From the NCBI RefSeq assembly GCF_023634025.1, contig NZ_JALJCW010000001.1:1401501-1465500 (forward strand): 64,000 nucleotides of DNA, in the 5' to 3' direction. The notes under the pieces were generated by a model that saw nothing but the letters and a program-made list of their open reading frames with translations, did no database searches and had not been told where the DNA came from. This DNA is from Hanstruepera flava (lineage in GTDB: Bacteria > Bacteroidota > Bacteroidia > Flavobacteriales > Flavobacteriaceae). Shown here piece by piece: positions 18,341-26,558 of the stretch. The position numbers were made by a program, and so were the translations under genes. Each line of letters opens with the position of its first letter. Within the stretch, counting starts at the first letter, position 1.

Positions 18341-19494
18341 AGTTTTTTTGATAGTTCTTCGAGTTGTACATTAAAATCAAAAACCTTAATGGCTGATTTC
18401 CTGATTTTGTCCTTTATTTTCAGGTCTGCCACCTTAATTGAAGAGATTACTTTATTTAAGTGCTCATAATTTCCAGATTCAGCAATCCAACCCAAAGCAT
18501 GCTCTTTAATAATGCTTTCGCCTTCACCACCTCCAAAGTAAAGAACAGGAAGCCCTAATCTTGCGTATTCAAATATTTTTGAAGGTACTGAACCATAAAT
18601 TCGATTGAGCAACGGAATAATAGCTAAATCATAATTTATGAGTTTAGAATGTAATTCATTTCTTGAAACTTCACCATGATAAAAAATCGGTAAATCATTA
18701 TTTTTTTGAATAAAGTTTTCAATTAATTTTTGTTCAGAACCTGCACCATAAATATGAAATTCAATATTATTGTACTCCAATTCGTTACAGAGCTTATAAA
18801 TGCCTTGCGCCACACCTAACAAACCAGCGTAAACCAATTTAAGTTTACCTTCACAAGGTTCATGAAGTGTGTATGTGGGAGGTTCAAAATCAGGGTAATT
18901 TCTATAAAGGAAGGTTTGTTTATTGGGCAACTTATTTTTTATATGAGATAATATTTCCTCACTTTGTCCTAGAATTAAATCGGCTCTCCTATAATTGAAA
19001 AATTCAATTTTCTCTAAAAATGTATAACTAAAGTTCTTTTTAAATACGCCTAGTTCTAAACCAGCCAGTGGCCATAAATCACTGACATTTAAAATTATTT
19101 TGCGTTTTTTTTTTCTTAGAAATAGCATACATGTAAAAGCTACAAGCAAAGGAGGAGATTGTATAATTACTGTTTTAGGTATTTTATTCCAGACAAAGTA
19201 CCAAGCTAAGCTAAAACTGTAAGATAACATTGCAATCAAACGCATAAGCTTGTTTTTTGAATTGCTTGCATATATCCATAGTCTATTAACATTTATTTGG
19301 TTTTCCTTGCTAAAAACATGAAACTTGCCTCTGTAGGTATTAAAAATCTTTCCAGTGGGATAATTCGGCAAAGGCGTCAAGACCGAAACTTTATAATTTC
19401 TTTTTTGTAATCCCGAAGCCAAATGAAACATACGATTAGATGCGGCCCCAGTTTCCGGCGGGAAGTAGTTAGTAACGATTAATACTTCTTTCAT
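18337..19494 (-). CDS. Glycosyltransferase family 4 (WbuB-like)
   Basis: 385 residues, ATG at 19494. N-terminal Rossmann region begins VLIVTNYFPPETGAASNRM (4-22), the typical GT4/WbuB opening with a TG-A-N-R pattern. The C-terminal domain has LVYAGLLGVAQG, and later IIPLLNRIYGSVPSKIFEYARLG, where P-S-K-x-x-E-Y matches the GT4 nucleotide-sugar binding E-x7-E/PxK-xxE region. It is a retaining glycosyltransferase, probably adding a sugar to the lipid-linked unit. It lies on the opposite strand from the main locus and directly follows the CapK-like gene, with no gap. Confidence 0.87.
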   Translation of the reverse strand: MKEVLIVTNYFPPETGAASNRMFHLASGLQKRNYKVSVLTPLPNYPTGKIFNTYRGKFHVFSKENQINVNRLWIYASNSKNKLMRLIAMLSYSFSLAWYFVWNKIPKTVIIQSPPLLVAFTCMLFLRKKKRKIILNVSDLWPLAGLELGVFKKNFSYTFLEKIEFFNYRRADLILGQSEEILSHIKNKLPNKQTFLYRNYPDFEPPTYTLHEPCEGKLKLVYAGLLGVAQGIYKLCNELEYNNIEFHIYGAGSEQKLIENFIQKNNDLPIFYHGEVSRNELHSKLINYDLAIIPLLNRIYGSVPSKIFEYARLGLPVLYFGGGEGESIIKEHALGWIAESGNYEHLNKVISSIKVADLKIKDKIRKSAIKVFDFNVQLEELSKKL

Positions 19495-20832
19495 CTATTT
19501 TGGCTTCAAATTAGACTCTATTATTTGAGGTTTTCCTGATTTTGTGGGCTTTATTTTTAAAACTTTTTTAAAGTTGATATTTAAACAATTATGAGTTAAC
19601 GTATTTAGTTTGTTTTTGACATCGATAAGGACAGAATCATCAAAACTATATTTTTCATCAACAATATACTCAATAATGATGCTTTCTAAATTATTCTGAA
19701 TTATTTTATATTGTTTTATGGACTGATAATACTCTAATACACCAGTAAAACTGTGTACGTTAAGTGTAATGCCTTTATTGGTTTTAACAATATCGGTCTC
19801 TCTACCAATTACTTTTTGCAATAATGGGTAGTTTAAAGTTCTATTTTTTGGGTAATTTTCTTTTGGAAGCTTAATGGCTAAATCACCTAGTTTATAGCGA
19901 ATTAACGGCATGGCTTTATTGGTTAGACAAGTAACCAAAACATGGCCCATGTCGCCATCCTTAACAGGATTACCAAGGTCATCAACAATTTCCAGATAAA
20001 CATGAGGAGACATAATGGAATAATAATCTAGCTCATGCTTACAAGCCATTAATAATCCTTCAGCACAGCCATATGTGTCCACTAAAGAAATATTGTTGCT
20101 AAACGCAGTGTGAATATTACCCCTGTAGGATTCAAACAGTTTATCACCAAAACATATAACTCCCGAAATGTCAGGTTTTATGTTTTCTTGAATAGCAACT
20201 TTAGATAACTGATTAATAACCGAAGGATATCCAGCAATAAACAGCCGCTTTTTTTTTGATATTTTTACAAGTGTTTCCTTCAATTCAGATTCTGATAATC
20301 CAAACGCCTTAACATAAGTACATTTATAAAAAACATCTTTTAACTTTTTTAAAAAAGAACGTTTTTGAGAAATTCCAAATTGCAGTAAGTTGTCTCCTAT
20401 ATTATAACCACTCCATTGCCACCAATGCGTCTGCAACGCTCGCAAAAAAAACGTATGGTCTTTGGTCATAAAAGTAAACGACTGAATACCCGAACTCCCA
20501 CTACTATAATGTTTATCTAAATTTTCAATTTTGTAGTCATCGGAAATGAGTTCATTGTATGAGTCTCTTAAAATAGATTTGGTAAGAATGGGAAATTCGC
20601 TTAAATCGGTTGCATTACTTTGTTTATAATAAGGGACATGGTTTTTCGCATAATCTAAAATAGCGCTTAAGTTTTCCTTTTGGATTGATAACAATTCCGA
20701 TTCCGATTTATGGTCATATTCACGCCATGTCTTTAAGTGCTTTAAATAGGTGCCTCCAAAAACCACATCACCAATGGGTAAGATAAGATGTTTTAGTAAA
20801 GCGTTATAAAAAGGCATAAAATCTTTTTCCAA
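19495..20832 (-). CDS. CapK-like protein (phenylacetate-CoA ligase family)
   Basis: 445 residues, start ATG at 20832. An adenylate-forming fold is suggested by HYSSGSSGIQSFTFMTKD near 107-124 (Ser/Gly-rich ATP loop), VDTYGCAEGL near 250-259 and LIRYKLGDLA near 314-323 (R-x-x-x-G-D). Proteins of this group (CapK, PaaK-like) are common in capsule and exopolysaccharide loci, where their chemical role is mostly undefined. They may activate a carboxylic acid for transfer to a sugar. The stop abuts the GT4 gene. It is divergent from purD, which marks the right edge of the polysaccharide locus. Confidence 0.82.
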   Translation of the reverse strand: MEKDFMPFYNALLKHLILPIGDVVFGGTYLKHLKTWREYDHKSESELLSIQKENLSAILDYAKNHVPYYKQSNATDLSEFPILTKSILRDSYNELISDDYKIENLDKHYSSGSSGIQSFTFMTKDHTFFLRALQTHWWQWSGYNIGDNLLQFGISQKRSFLKKLKDVFYKCTYVKAFGLSESELKETLVKISKKKRLFIAGYPSVINQLSKVAIQENIKPDISGVICFGDKLFESYRGNIHTAFSNNISLVDTYGCAEGLLMACKHELDYYSIMSPHVYLEIVDDLGNPVKDGDMGHVLVTCLTNKAMPLIRYKLGDLAIKLPKENYPKNRTLNYPLLQKVIGRETDIVKTNKGITLNVHSFTGVLEYYQSIKQYKIIQNNLESIIIEYIVDEKYSFDDSVLIDVKNKLNTLTHNCLNINFKKVLKIKPTKSGKPQIIESNLKPK

Positions 20833-20862
20833 AACTAATTATTTTTTCAGCGTAAAAGCAAT

Positions 20863-20870
20863 TATTTTTG
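20863..20870 (+). promoter_or_regulatory. -7 promoter box (TATTTTTG) for purD
   Basis: TATTTTTG fits TAnnTTTG and ends 18 bases before the ATG at 20889. Because the box overlaps the in-frame TTG at 20868, it argues that translation starts at 20889. A T-rich stretch about 14-21 bases upstream could serve as a weak -33 element. Confidence 0.6.
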
Positions 20871-20888
20871 CACCAAACAAAACGCAAC

Positions 20889-22160
20889 ATGAATATTTTA
20901 ATACTAGGATCAGGAGGAAGAGAGCATACATTTGCTTGGAAAATAGCACAAAGTGCATTATGTGATAAACTTTATGTGGCGCCTGGTAATTCAGGAACAG
21001 CAGAAATAGCGGAAAATATAAATGTTTCAGTAACAGATTTTCCTGCAATTAAAACCCTTGTTTTAAACAAGCAAGTAGATATGGTTGTAGTTGGCCCAGA
21101 AGATCCTTTGGTTCAGGGCATCCATGACTTCTTTTTAAACGATTCTGAATTAAAGCACGTTGCAGTTATAGGCCCTGAAAAAGCAGCTGCAGAATTGGAA
21201 GGTAGCAAGGAATTTGCAAAAGAATTTATGATGCGCCACAATATTCCTACCGCAGCATATCAAAGTTTTAATGCTAATAATGTTGAAGAAGGCTGTGCCT
21301 TTTTAGAAACGTTAAAACCTCCTTACGTATTAAAGGCAGATGGTTTAGCAGCTGGTAAAGGTGTGTTAATTCTCAACAATTTAGATGAAGCTAAAACCGA
21401 ATTAAAAAACATGTTGGTTGATGCCAAATTTGGAAATGCAAGTTCTAAAGTTGTCATTGAAGAGTTTTTAGATGGTATTGAGTTAAGTTGTTTTGTTTTA
21501 ACTGATGGTAAAAACTATAAAATTCTTCCAACTGCAAAAGACTATAAGCGCATTGGCGAAGGCGATACAGGTTTAAACACTGGAGGTATGGGAGCGGTTT
21601 CTCCAGTACCGTTTGCTACATCAAATTTTTTAAATAAAATTGAAGAACAAATTGTTAAGCCAACTATAACGGGTTTACAAAAAGACAACTTACCCTATAA
21701 AGGGTTTGTGTTTATTGGCTTGATAAAAGTTGGCGATGACCCAAAGGTTATTGAATATAATGTTAGAATGGGAGATCCTGAAACCGAAGTTGTTTTGCCA
21801 AGATTAAAAAACGATTTAGTTGAGATTTTTCAAGCTATCTCCAATCAAACACTAGACAGCATTAGTATTGAAATTGATGAACGCGCAGCAACTACTGTTA
21901 TGTTAGTTTCTGGTGGTTATCCTGAAGGCTATCAAAAAGGAAAAGAAGTTTTAGGTTTAGAGAATATTGAAGGCTCTATTCCGTTTCATGCTGGAGCAAT
22001 ACTTAAAGAAGGAAAAATTGTAACATCAGGAGGTCGTGTTATGGCTATAACAAGTTATGGTAAAACCTACGATGAGGCCATAAAAAAATCTTATCAAAAT
22101 ATAGAAAAACTACATTTTGATAAGATGTATTATCGTAGAGATATAGGTTTTGATTTATAG
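20889..22160 (+). CDS. purD: Phosphoribosylamine-glycine ligase (PurD)
   Basis: 423 residues from ATG 20889 (NILILGSGGREH follows the Met). An ATP-grasp enzyme of purine synthesis that joins glycine to phosphoribosylamine. Visible motifs are GSGGREH near 7-13, VVGPEDPL near 68-75, the ATP-binding VLKADGLAAGKGV, and the C-terminal EYNVRMGDPETE plus GGYPEGYQKG. The length matches the family. It lies next to two small membrane-protein genes and upp, a gene block that recurs in flavobacteria from memory. Confidence 0.96.
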   Translation: MNILILGSGGREHTFAWKIAQSALCDKLYVAPGNSGTAEIAENINVSVTDFPAIKTLVLNKQVDMVVVGPEDPLVQGIHDFFLNDSELKHVAVIGPEKAAAELEGSKEFAKEFMMRHNIPTAAYQSFNANNVEEGCAFLETLKPPYVLKADGLAAGKGVLILNNLDEAKTELKNMLVDAKFGNASSKVVIEEFLDGIELSCFVLTDGKNYKILPTAKDYKRIGEGDTGLNTGGMGAVSPVPFATSNFLNKIEEQIVKPTITGLQKDNLPYKGFVFIGLIKVGDDPKVIEYNVRMGDPETEVVLPRLKNDLVEIFQAISNQTLDSISIEIDERAATTVMLVSGGYPEGYQKGKEVLGLENIEGSIPFHAGAILKEGKIVTSGGRVMAITSYGKTYDEAIKKSYQNIEKLHFDKMYYRRDIGFDL

Positions 22161-22382
22161 ATAAGAGTGTGATGTAATGCTCTTATCTTCTTCGTTGTTA
22201 TCGTTAAACGACTTTAGTTGTAACATCCAATAAACAAAGGCAACAAAACCTATAATTATAAATAACCAGCTAACAAAATTTGCGGCGAACCAATTGTCTA
22301 ATTCCAGTGTTCTTAAGGCATCAAAAGGGGCAAATAAAACATCAACAAATAAATCTTGTATAGCGTAAAAAAAGTCTTTCAT
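22155..22382 (-). CDS. Small conserved membrane protein (DUF6341-like)
   Basis: 75 residues. It begins KDFFYAIQDLFVDVLFAPFDALR, has one strong membrane helix at about 36-55 (SWLFIIIGFVAFVYW), and ends in an acidic tail with ITSHSYL. From memory this resembles a short family found beside purD and upp in Flavobacteriaceae, annotated as DUF6341. It overlaps the end of purD tail-to-tail by 6 bases. Function unknown; an amphipathic N-terminal segment plus one membrane helix suggests an inner-membrane accessory protein. Confidence 0.75.
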   Translation of the reverse strand: MKDFFYAIQDLFVDVLFAPFDALRTLELDNWFAANFVSWLFIIIGFVAFVYWMLQLKSFNDNNEEDKSITSHSYL

Positions 22383-22478
22383 TGTATTTCAATTTATGGC
22401 TTTATTGAGTATAAAGCGTATAATTAACTATCTAATGTTGGGCAAAATTACATTTTTTTAGAATTAAATTTTAATAAA

Positions 22479-22507
22479 TTGAGAAGAATATTAGTAATTT
22501 ACCCTTG
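22479..22507 (+). promoter_or_regulatory. Promoter for the DUF6427-like gene (TTG-N18-TACCCTTG)
   Basis: TTG at 22479-22481, an 18-base spacer and TACCCTTG at 22500-22507 match the flavobacterial layout TTG-N17-19-TAnnTTTG with one mismatch in the -7 box. The start codon is at 22546. Confidence 0.5.
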
Positions 22508-22545
22508 CTAATTCTAGTTCTAATTTCAGAAATCTGTCAAATTAT

Positions 22546-23475
22546 ATGATTGCAAAGTTTTTTAGTAAATCTAACCCTATACATTTTGTAATCATTGCTG
22601 TGGTACTTTTTTTAGTTTTTTCGACTATTAAAATCCATTATGGAGAAGGCATTGCTATTGATATTTGGTATATTTTAAAACAGATTGCTCTTTTAGGCAT
22701 TGTCTTGTTTTCTGTTTTTATATTAGACTTTTTGGTCTCTAAAAATAAGCTTACAAAAAAGAACAGTTATCAGATTCTGTTTTTTGCACTATTCTGCATG
22801 TTAATTCCTCAAGTTTTTTTAAAATCTAATTTGTTGCTTGCAAACTTATTAGTGCTTTTTGCCTTAAGGCGTATTATTAGCTTACGATCAAAAAAACATC
22901 AAAAAAAGAAAATTCTTGATGCTGCTATTTGGATCAGCCTTGCAACATTGCTCTATTTCTGGAGCGGGCTGTTTTTTGTTTTAATTTTTGCTGCTTTGTT
23001 TCTTTATAAAATTTCTGATATTAAAAATTGGTTCATCCCACTTATTGGAATACTATTAGTGGCTGTTATAACTTACGCATCGTTAATTGTATTAAACATC
23101 AGCCTGACAGATTATACTTTGCGGTTTAATACGTATATAAGTTTCGATTTCAGTAGTCTTAATCAAAGAAACATTATTATTGGAGCTACTATTTTGTTTA
23201 GCTATTTTTTATGGTCTTTATTCTATTACTTGAACAACCTAAAAAACAAATCTAAAAGCTATAGGCCATCATATTTACTTGTTTTATTTGCTGCGCTTAT
23301 AGCGTTTGTAATTGTTATTATTGCGCCAAACAAATCGGGTTCAGAGTTCATTTTTGTTTTGGCACCATTGGCTATTATAGTTACAAATTATGTAGAACTT
23401 ATTTCAGAGAAGTGGTTTAAGGAAGTATTAATTTGGATATTAATTGTAGCTTCTTTGGCTAATTTAATTTTGTAA
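22546..23475 (+). CDS. Multi-pass membrane protein (DUF6427-like)
   Basis: 309 residues, ATG 22546. Eight or nine hydrophobic helices occupy nearly the whole length (about 13-31, 45-64, 77-93, 95-108, 124-152, 160-185 and three more toward the C-terminus). It opens MIAKFFSKSNPIHFVII, which from memory matches a flavobacterial family annotated DUF6427. No catalytic motif is visible. It sits between purD/DUF6341 and upp and converges on upp with a 12-base overlap. Function is unknown; a transport or glycolipid-related role is a guess. Confidence 0.78.
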   Translation: MIAKFFSKSNPIHFVIIAVVLFLVFSTIKIHYGEGIAIDIWYILKQIALLGIVLFSVFILDFLVSKNKLTKKNSYQILFFALFCMLIPQVFLKSNLLLANLLVLFALRRIISLRSKKHQKKKILDAAIWISLATLLYFWSGLFFVLIFAALFLYKISDIKNWFIPLIGILLVAVITYASLIVLNISLTDYTLRFNTYISFDFSSLNQRNIIIGATILFSYFLWSLFYYLNNLKNKSKSYRPSYLLVLFAALIAFVIVIIAPNKSGSEFIFVLAPLAIIVTNYVELISEKWFKEVLIWILIVASLANLIL

Positions 23476-24123
23476 TTTCTCACCAAAAGCTAAATCGCCA
23501 GCATCACCTAAACCAGGGACAATATAGCCTTTTTCATTCAGCTTTTCATCAACTGTAGCAATCCACAAATGCGTTTCAGAATCAAAATGTTTTGATACAT
23601 AACCAACGCCTTCTTGAGCTCCAATAACGCTAACTAAATGCAAAGATTTTGGTGTTCCAAATGGTTTTAAAGCCTCAAAGGTTGCTACCATAGATTGTCC
23701 TGTGGCCAACATAGGATCAGCCAAAATTAATGTTTTACCTTCCAAGGTTGGACAAGCCAAATATTCTACAATTATTTCAAAACTTTCAGGATTGTGTTTA
23801 TGATGTCTATAAGCCGAAATAAAAGCATTTTCAGAGGTGTCAAAATAATTTAACAAACCGTTATGCAAGGGAACGCCAGCTCGTAAAATGGAACATAAAA
23901 CAATATCATCTGAAATTAACGACGTGCTCACTTCACCCAAAGGTGTTTTTGTCGAAGTGCTCTTATATTGAAGCGATTGACTTAATTCATAGCCTAAAAT
24001 TTCACCAGTACGCTCTATATTACGCCTAAAACGCATGGCGTCTTTTTGTATATCCACATCGCGCATTTCTGCTATAAAGGTATTGAGTATAGAATTTTTA
24101 AGAGATAAATTATGAATATGCAT
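23464..24123 (-). CDS. upp: Uracil phosphoribosyltransferase
   Basis: 219 residues, ATG at 24123. The PRPP-binding loop LADPMLATGQSMV is at 135-147, LRAGVPLHNGL at 80-90 gives the second PRPP contact, and the C-terminal GYIVPGLGDAGDLAFG is the uracil-binding signature. The enzyme salvages uracil to UMP. It is convergent with the DUF6427-like gene (12-base overlap) and divergent from the DUF4254 gene. Length is normal for the family. Confidence 0.95.
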   Translation of the reverse strand: MHIHNLSLKNSILNTFIAEMRDVDIQKDAMRFRRNIERTGEILGYELSQSLQYKSTSTKTPLGEVSTSLISDDIVLCSILRAGVPLHNGLLNYFDTSENAFISAYRHHKHNPESFEIIVEYLACPTLEGKTLILADPMLATGQSMVATFEALKPFGTPKSLHLVSVIGAQEGVGYVSKHFDSETHLWIATVDEKLNEKGYIVPGLGDAGDLAFGEKLQN

Positions 24124-24170
24124 GGTTGCTTTTGATGTTTAAGATGAATCGTAAAGTTAATAAATAGGTT

Positions 24171-24178
24171 TATATTTG
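24171..24178 (+). promoter_or_regulatory. -7 promoter box (TATATTTG) for the DUF4254 gene
   Basis: A perfect TAnnTTTG match ending 19 bases before ATG 24198. No convincing TTG appears 17-19 bases upstream. Confidence 0.55.
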
Positions 24179-24197
24179 CGTTTTAAAATCCAATATC

Positions 24198-24806
24198 ATG
24201 TTTACAGAACAAGCGAACAAAATATTTCAAGAGGTTATTGAAAAATACCACGTAATTAATACCGTTGACCAACCCTTTACAAACCCTTACGATAAAGACT
24301 CTAATTTAATTGAGCATTTATTATACAGAAAATGTTGGATAGATACCGTTCAATGGCATTATGAAGATATTATTCGCGATCCACAAATCGATCCTGTTGC
24401 AGCATTAAAACTGAAACGCCAAATTGATGCTTCTAACCAAGACAGAACAGATATGGTGGAATATATTGATAGCTATTTTCTGGAAAAGTATAAAGATGTT
24501 ACACCAAAAGCTGACGCTACGATTAATACAGAAAGTCCAGCTTGGGGAATTGATAGATTATCAATTTTAGCTTTAAAAATCTATCACATGAATGAAGAAG
24601 CAACACGAACTGATGCTTCTGAAGCCCATCGTGAAGCCTGCCAGAAAAAATTAGATGTTTTACTGGAACAACGCGTCGATTTATCGACAGCTATTGACAC
24701 CTTATTGTCAGATATTGAAAAAGGGGATAAGTATATGAAAGTGTACAAGCAAATGAAAATGTACAACGACGACGAACTAAACCCAGTTCTTCGTTCCCAA
24801 AAATAA
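24198..24806 (+). CDS. DUF4254 domain-containing protein
   Basis: 202 residues, soluble and mostly helical. Early part LIEHLLYRKCWIDTVQWHYED near 36-56 and the middle segment SPAWGIDRLSILALKIYHM near 118-136 agree with the DUF4254 family of Bacteroidota, which is often encoded next to a family 9 glycosyltransferase, as here. The biochemical role is not established. The genetic link to a heptosyltransferase-like enzyme suggests a part in lipopolysaccharide core or other envelope glycan synthesis, by inference only. A short dispersed repeat separates it from the next gene. Confidence 0.82.
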   Translation: MFTEQANKIFQEVIEKYHVINTVDQPFTNPYDKDSNLIEHLLYRKCWIDTVQWHYEDIIRDPQIDPVAALKLKRQIDASNQDRTDMVEYIDSYFLEKYKDVTPKADATINTESPAWGIDRLSILALKIYHMNEEATRTDASEAHREACQKKLDVLLEQRVDLSTAIDTLLSDIEKGDKYMKVYKQMKMYNDDELNPVLRSQK

Positions 24807-24809
24807 AAC

Positions 24810-24870
24810 TGTCATTCAGAACGAAGTGAAGAATCTTTAAAAAGATGTTTCGACTGCGCTCAACATGACA
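24810..24870. repeat. Dispersed TGTCATTCAG-type repeat with inverted ends
   Basis: The 61-base element starts TGTCATTCAGAACGAAGTGA and ends in ATGACA, so TGTCAT/ATGACA form terminal inverted repeats. The inner part includes GAAGAATCTT and a TTTCGACTGCGCTCAA segment. Related copies lie at 47891 and 38757. This type of short intergenic sequence is widespread in Bacteroidota genomes; it has no coding capacity. Confidence 0.7.
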
Positions 24871-24880
24871 TAATAATATT

Positions 24881-25906
24881 ATGTCTAAAAAACCAAAACA
24901 CATTTTAGTCATTCGTCTTTCAGCAATGGGAGATGTTGCCATGACTATTCCTGTGTTACGAGCTTTTACAAAACAACATCCCGATGTTAAACTAACCGTT
25001 TTAACTCGTGATTTTTTTAAACCCCTGTTTCGAGATTTAGAAAATGTAAGGGTTTATCCTGCCCATGTTAAAGACCGACATAAAGGTTTAAAAGGACTAT
25101 ATAAACTATCTAGAGAAATTAGACCACTAAAGTGCGATGCTGTGGCCGATTTACATAAGGTTTTACGTAGTAAGGTATTAAAGCCTATGTTGGGTATTCG
25201 CAAAGTGGCTACCATTAACAAAGGCAGAAAAGAAAAAAAGCGATTAATAAAAGGCAAAGATTTCAAGCCATTGAAAACCACGCATCAACGCTATGCCGAT
25301 GTTTTTAAAACCATGGGTTACCCAATTGATTTAAGTAATCCAACTTTTCCAGAAGCTTCACAGCTTAACGAAAACTGCTTAAAACTTATTGGGAAACCAA
25401 ACAAAAAACGTATTGGTATTGCGCCATTTGCAGCGCATGACAGTAAAATGTATCCTTTAGAGCAGATGGAACAGGTTATTGAAAAACTTTCTAAAGATTA
25501 TCAAGTACTGTTATTTGGAGGCGGTAAAAAGGAAATACAGATTTTAAACTATTTCGAATCGGAAAAAAAAGGTATTATTAACCTAGCTGGAAAATTAAGC
25601 CTTGATGAGGAACTGGATGTTATTTCTAATTTAGATGTTATGCTGTCTATGGATTCTGGTAATGCACATTTAGCAGCCATGTTAGGGGTAAAAACCGTTA
25701 CCATTTGGGGTGTCACCCATCCTTATGCTGGTTTTGCACCATTTAATCAACCAGCAGATTATTGTTTGCTGGCAGATAGAACCCAATACCCAAAAATTCC
25801 AACCTCTGTTTATGGCAATAAATTTCCAGGAAACTATAAAAATGCTGCAGGAAGTATTGCTGTTGAAACGGTTGTTAACAAAATAAAAGCTGTCATTCCT
25901 GAGTAG
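24881..25906 (+). CDS. Glycosyltransferase family 9 (heptosyltransferase-like)
   Basis: 341 residues, ATG 24881 just beyond the repeat. N-terminus KHILVIRLSAMGDVAMTIPVLRAF (5-28) is the classic GT9 opening with R-x-S-A-x-G-D. The C-terminal half has GGGKKEIQ, INLAGKLSLDEE, and MLSMDSGNAHLAAMLGVKTVTIWG, the family's D-S-G-x-x-H-L-A-A nucleotide-sugar site. Such enzymes add heptose or another sugar to lipid A core. It probably acts in core lipopolysaccharide assembly at the cytoplasmic membrane. The partner DUF4254 gene is upstream. Confidence 0.92.
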   Translation: MSKKPKHILVIRLSAMGDVAMTIPVLRAFTKQHPDVKLTVLTRDFFKPLFRDLENVRVYPAHVKDRHKGLKGLYKLSREIRPLKCDAVADLHKVLRSKVLKPMLGIRKVATINKGRKEKKRLIKGKDFKPLKTTHQRYADVFKTMGYPIDLSNPTFPEASQLNENCLKLIGKPNKKRIGIAPFAAHDSKMYPLEQMEQVIEKLSKDYQVLLFGGGKKEIQILNYFESEKKGIINLAGKLSLDEELDVISNLDVMLSMDSGNAHLAAMLGVKTVTIWGVTHPYAGFAPFNQPADYCLLADRTQYPKIPTSVYGNKFPGNYKNAAGSIAVETVVNKIKAVIPE

Positions 25907-25933
25907 GTAGGGACCTATTAATATTTTTAAAAG

Positions 25934-26512
25934 ATGAAGAAATATTTATGGATATTTTTAATTTTAATGTCTTTCTCAACGAAAGGACAAAATATACTTT
26001 CAAAAAAGGATTCAGTTAAAATTTTATTTAAGGCAAAATTATTGACAACTAGCGAATATGGAATAGGTCTTGATATTAAACAAATAATTAATGATGTTGA
26101 AAATCAAAATGCATTATTTTTAAAAACATTATATAGTAGTTTTTTATTTATAGAGGTAGAATTTAACCAACCTTACAGAATTATAAATGGAGATATTGTT
26201 ACGTTTTCAAGAGAGTGTAGCTACTATTTAGCTTTTAATATTATTAATTCTCGTTTTTATAGAATTGGTGGATTTGACACAATAGACATTGATACTTTTA
26301 TAAATGATTTAAATTATCAAGAGGATGGAATATTTAAGGATGTCATTAATAAAAATGAAATTGAAGGTATTGATGTTCGTTGTTTGTATAGATATTTTAC
26401 ATTAAGCACAAAAAAGAGAAACAAGAAAGGGTTTGAATGTTTTGATAACTGTAGAAATATTACAACAACAAATGTTGGTGGACATGAAATCAATGATTCA
26501 GACAGGTATTGA
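25934..26512 (+). CDS. Secreted protein of unknown function
   Basis: 192 residues. The N-terminus KKYLWIFLILMSFSTKGQ is a signal peptide with a likely cleavage after Gly18 or Gln19. The mature protein is rich in Asn, Ile, Lys and Phe and contains several aromatic strands (FIEVEFNQPYRIING; YYLAFNIINSRFYRIGG). It has three cysteines near the end (one in VRCLYR, two in FECFDNC). I recognise no family. The composition is more AT-rich than both neighbours, and the gene stands alone between a GT9 gene and an opposing reductase, so it may be a lineage-specific insertion. Confidence 0.65.
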   Translation: MKKYLWIFLILMSFSTKGQNILSKKDSVKILFKAKLLTTSEYGIGLDIKQIINDVENQNALFLKTLYSSFLFIEVEFNQPYRIINGDIVTFSRECSYYLAFNIINSRFYRIGGFDTIDIDTFINDLNYQEDGIFKDVINKNEIEGIDVRCLYRYFTLSTKKRNKKGFECFDNCRNITTTNVGGHEINDSDRY

Positions 26513-26558
26513 GTCAAAATAGTCACTTATCACCTTATGTTATTCAACTATTATTAAA

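Noticed and set aside
20868-20888. TTG start for purD
   Set aside because: It overlaps the -7 promoter box, and the family's N-terminus begins at ATG 20889.
24691-24942. 83-codon minus-strand frame across the DUF4254 end and the repeat
   Set aside because: Its middle is only a translation of the dispersed repeat, and the rest is antisense to the flanking genes.
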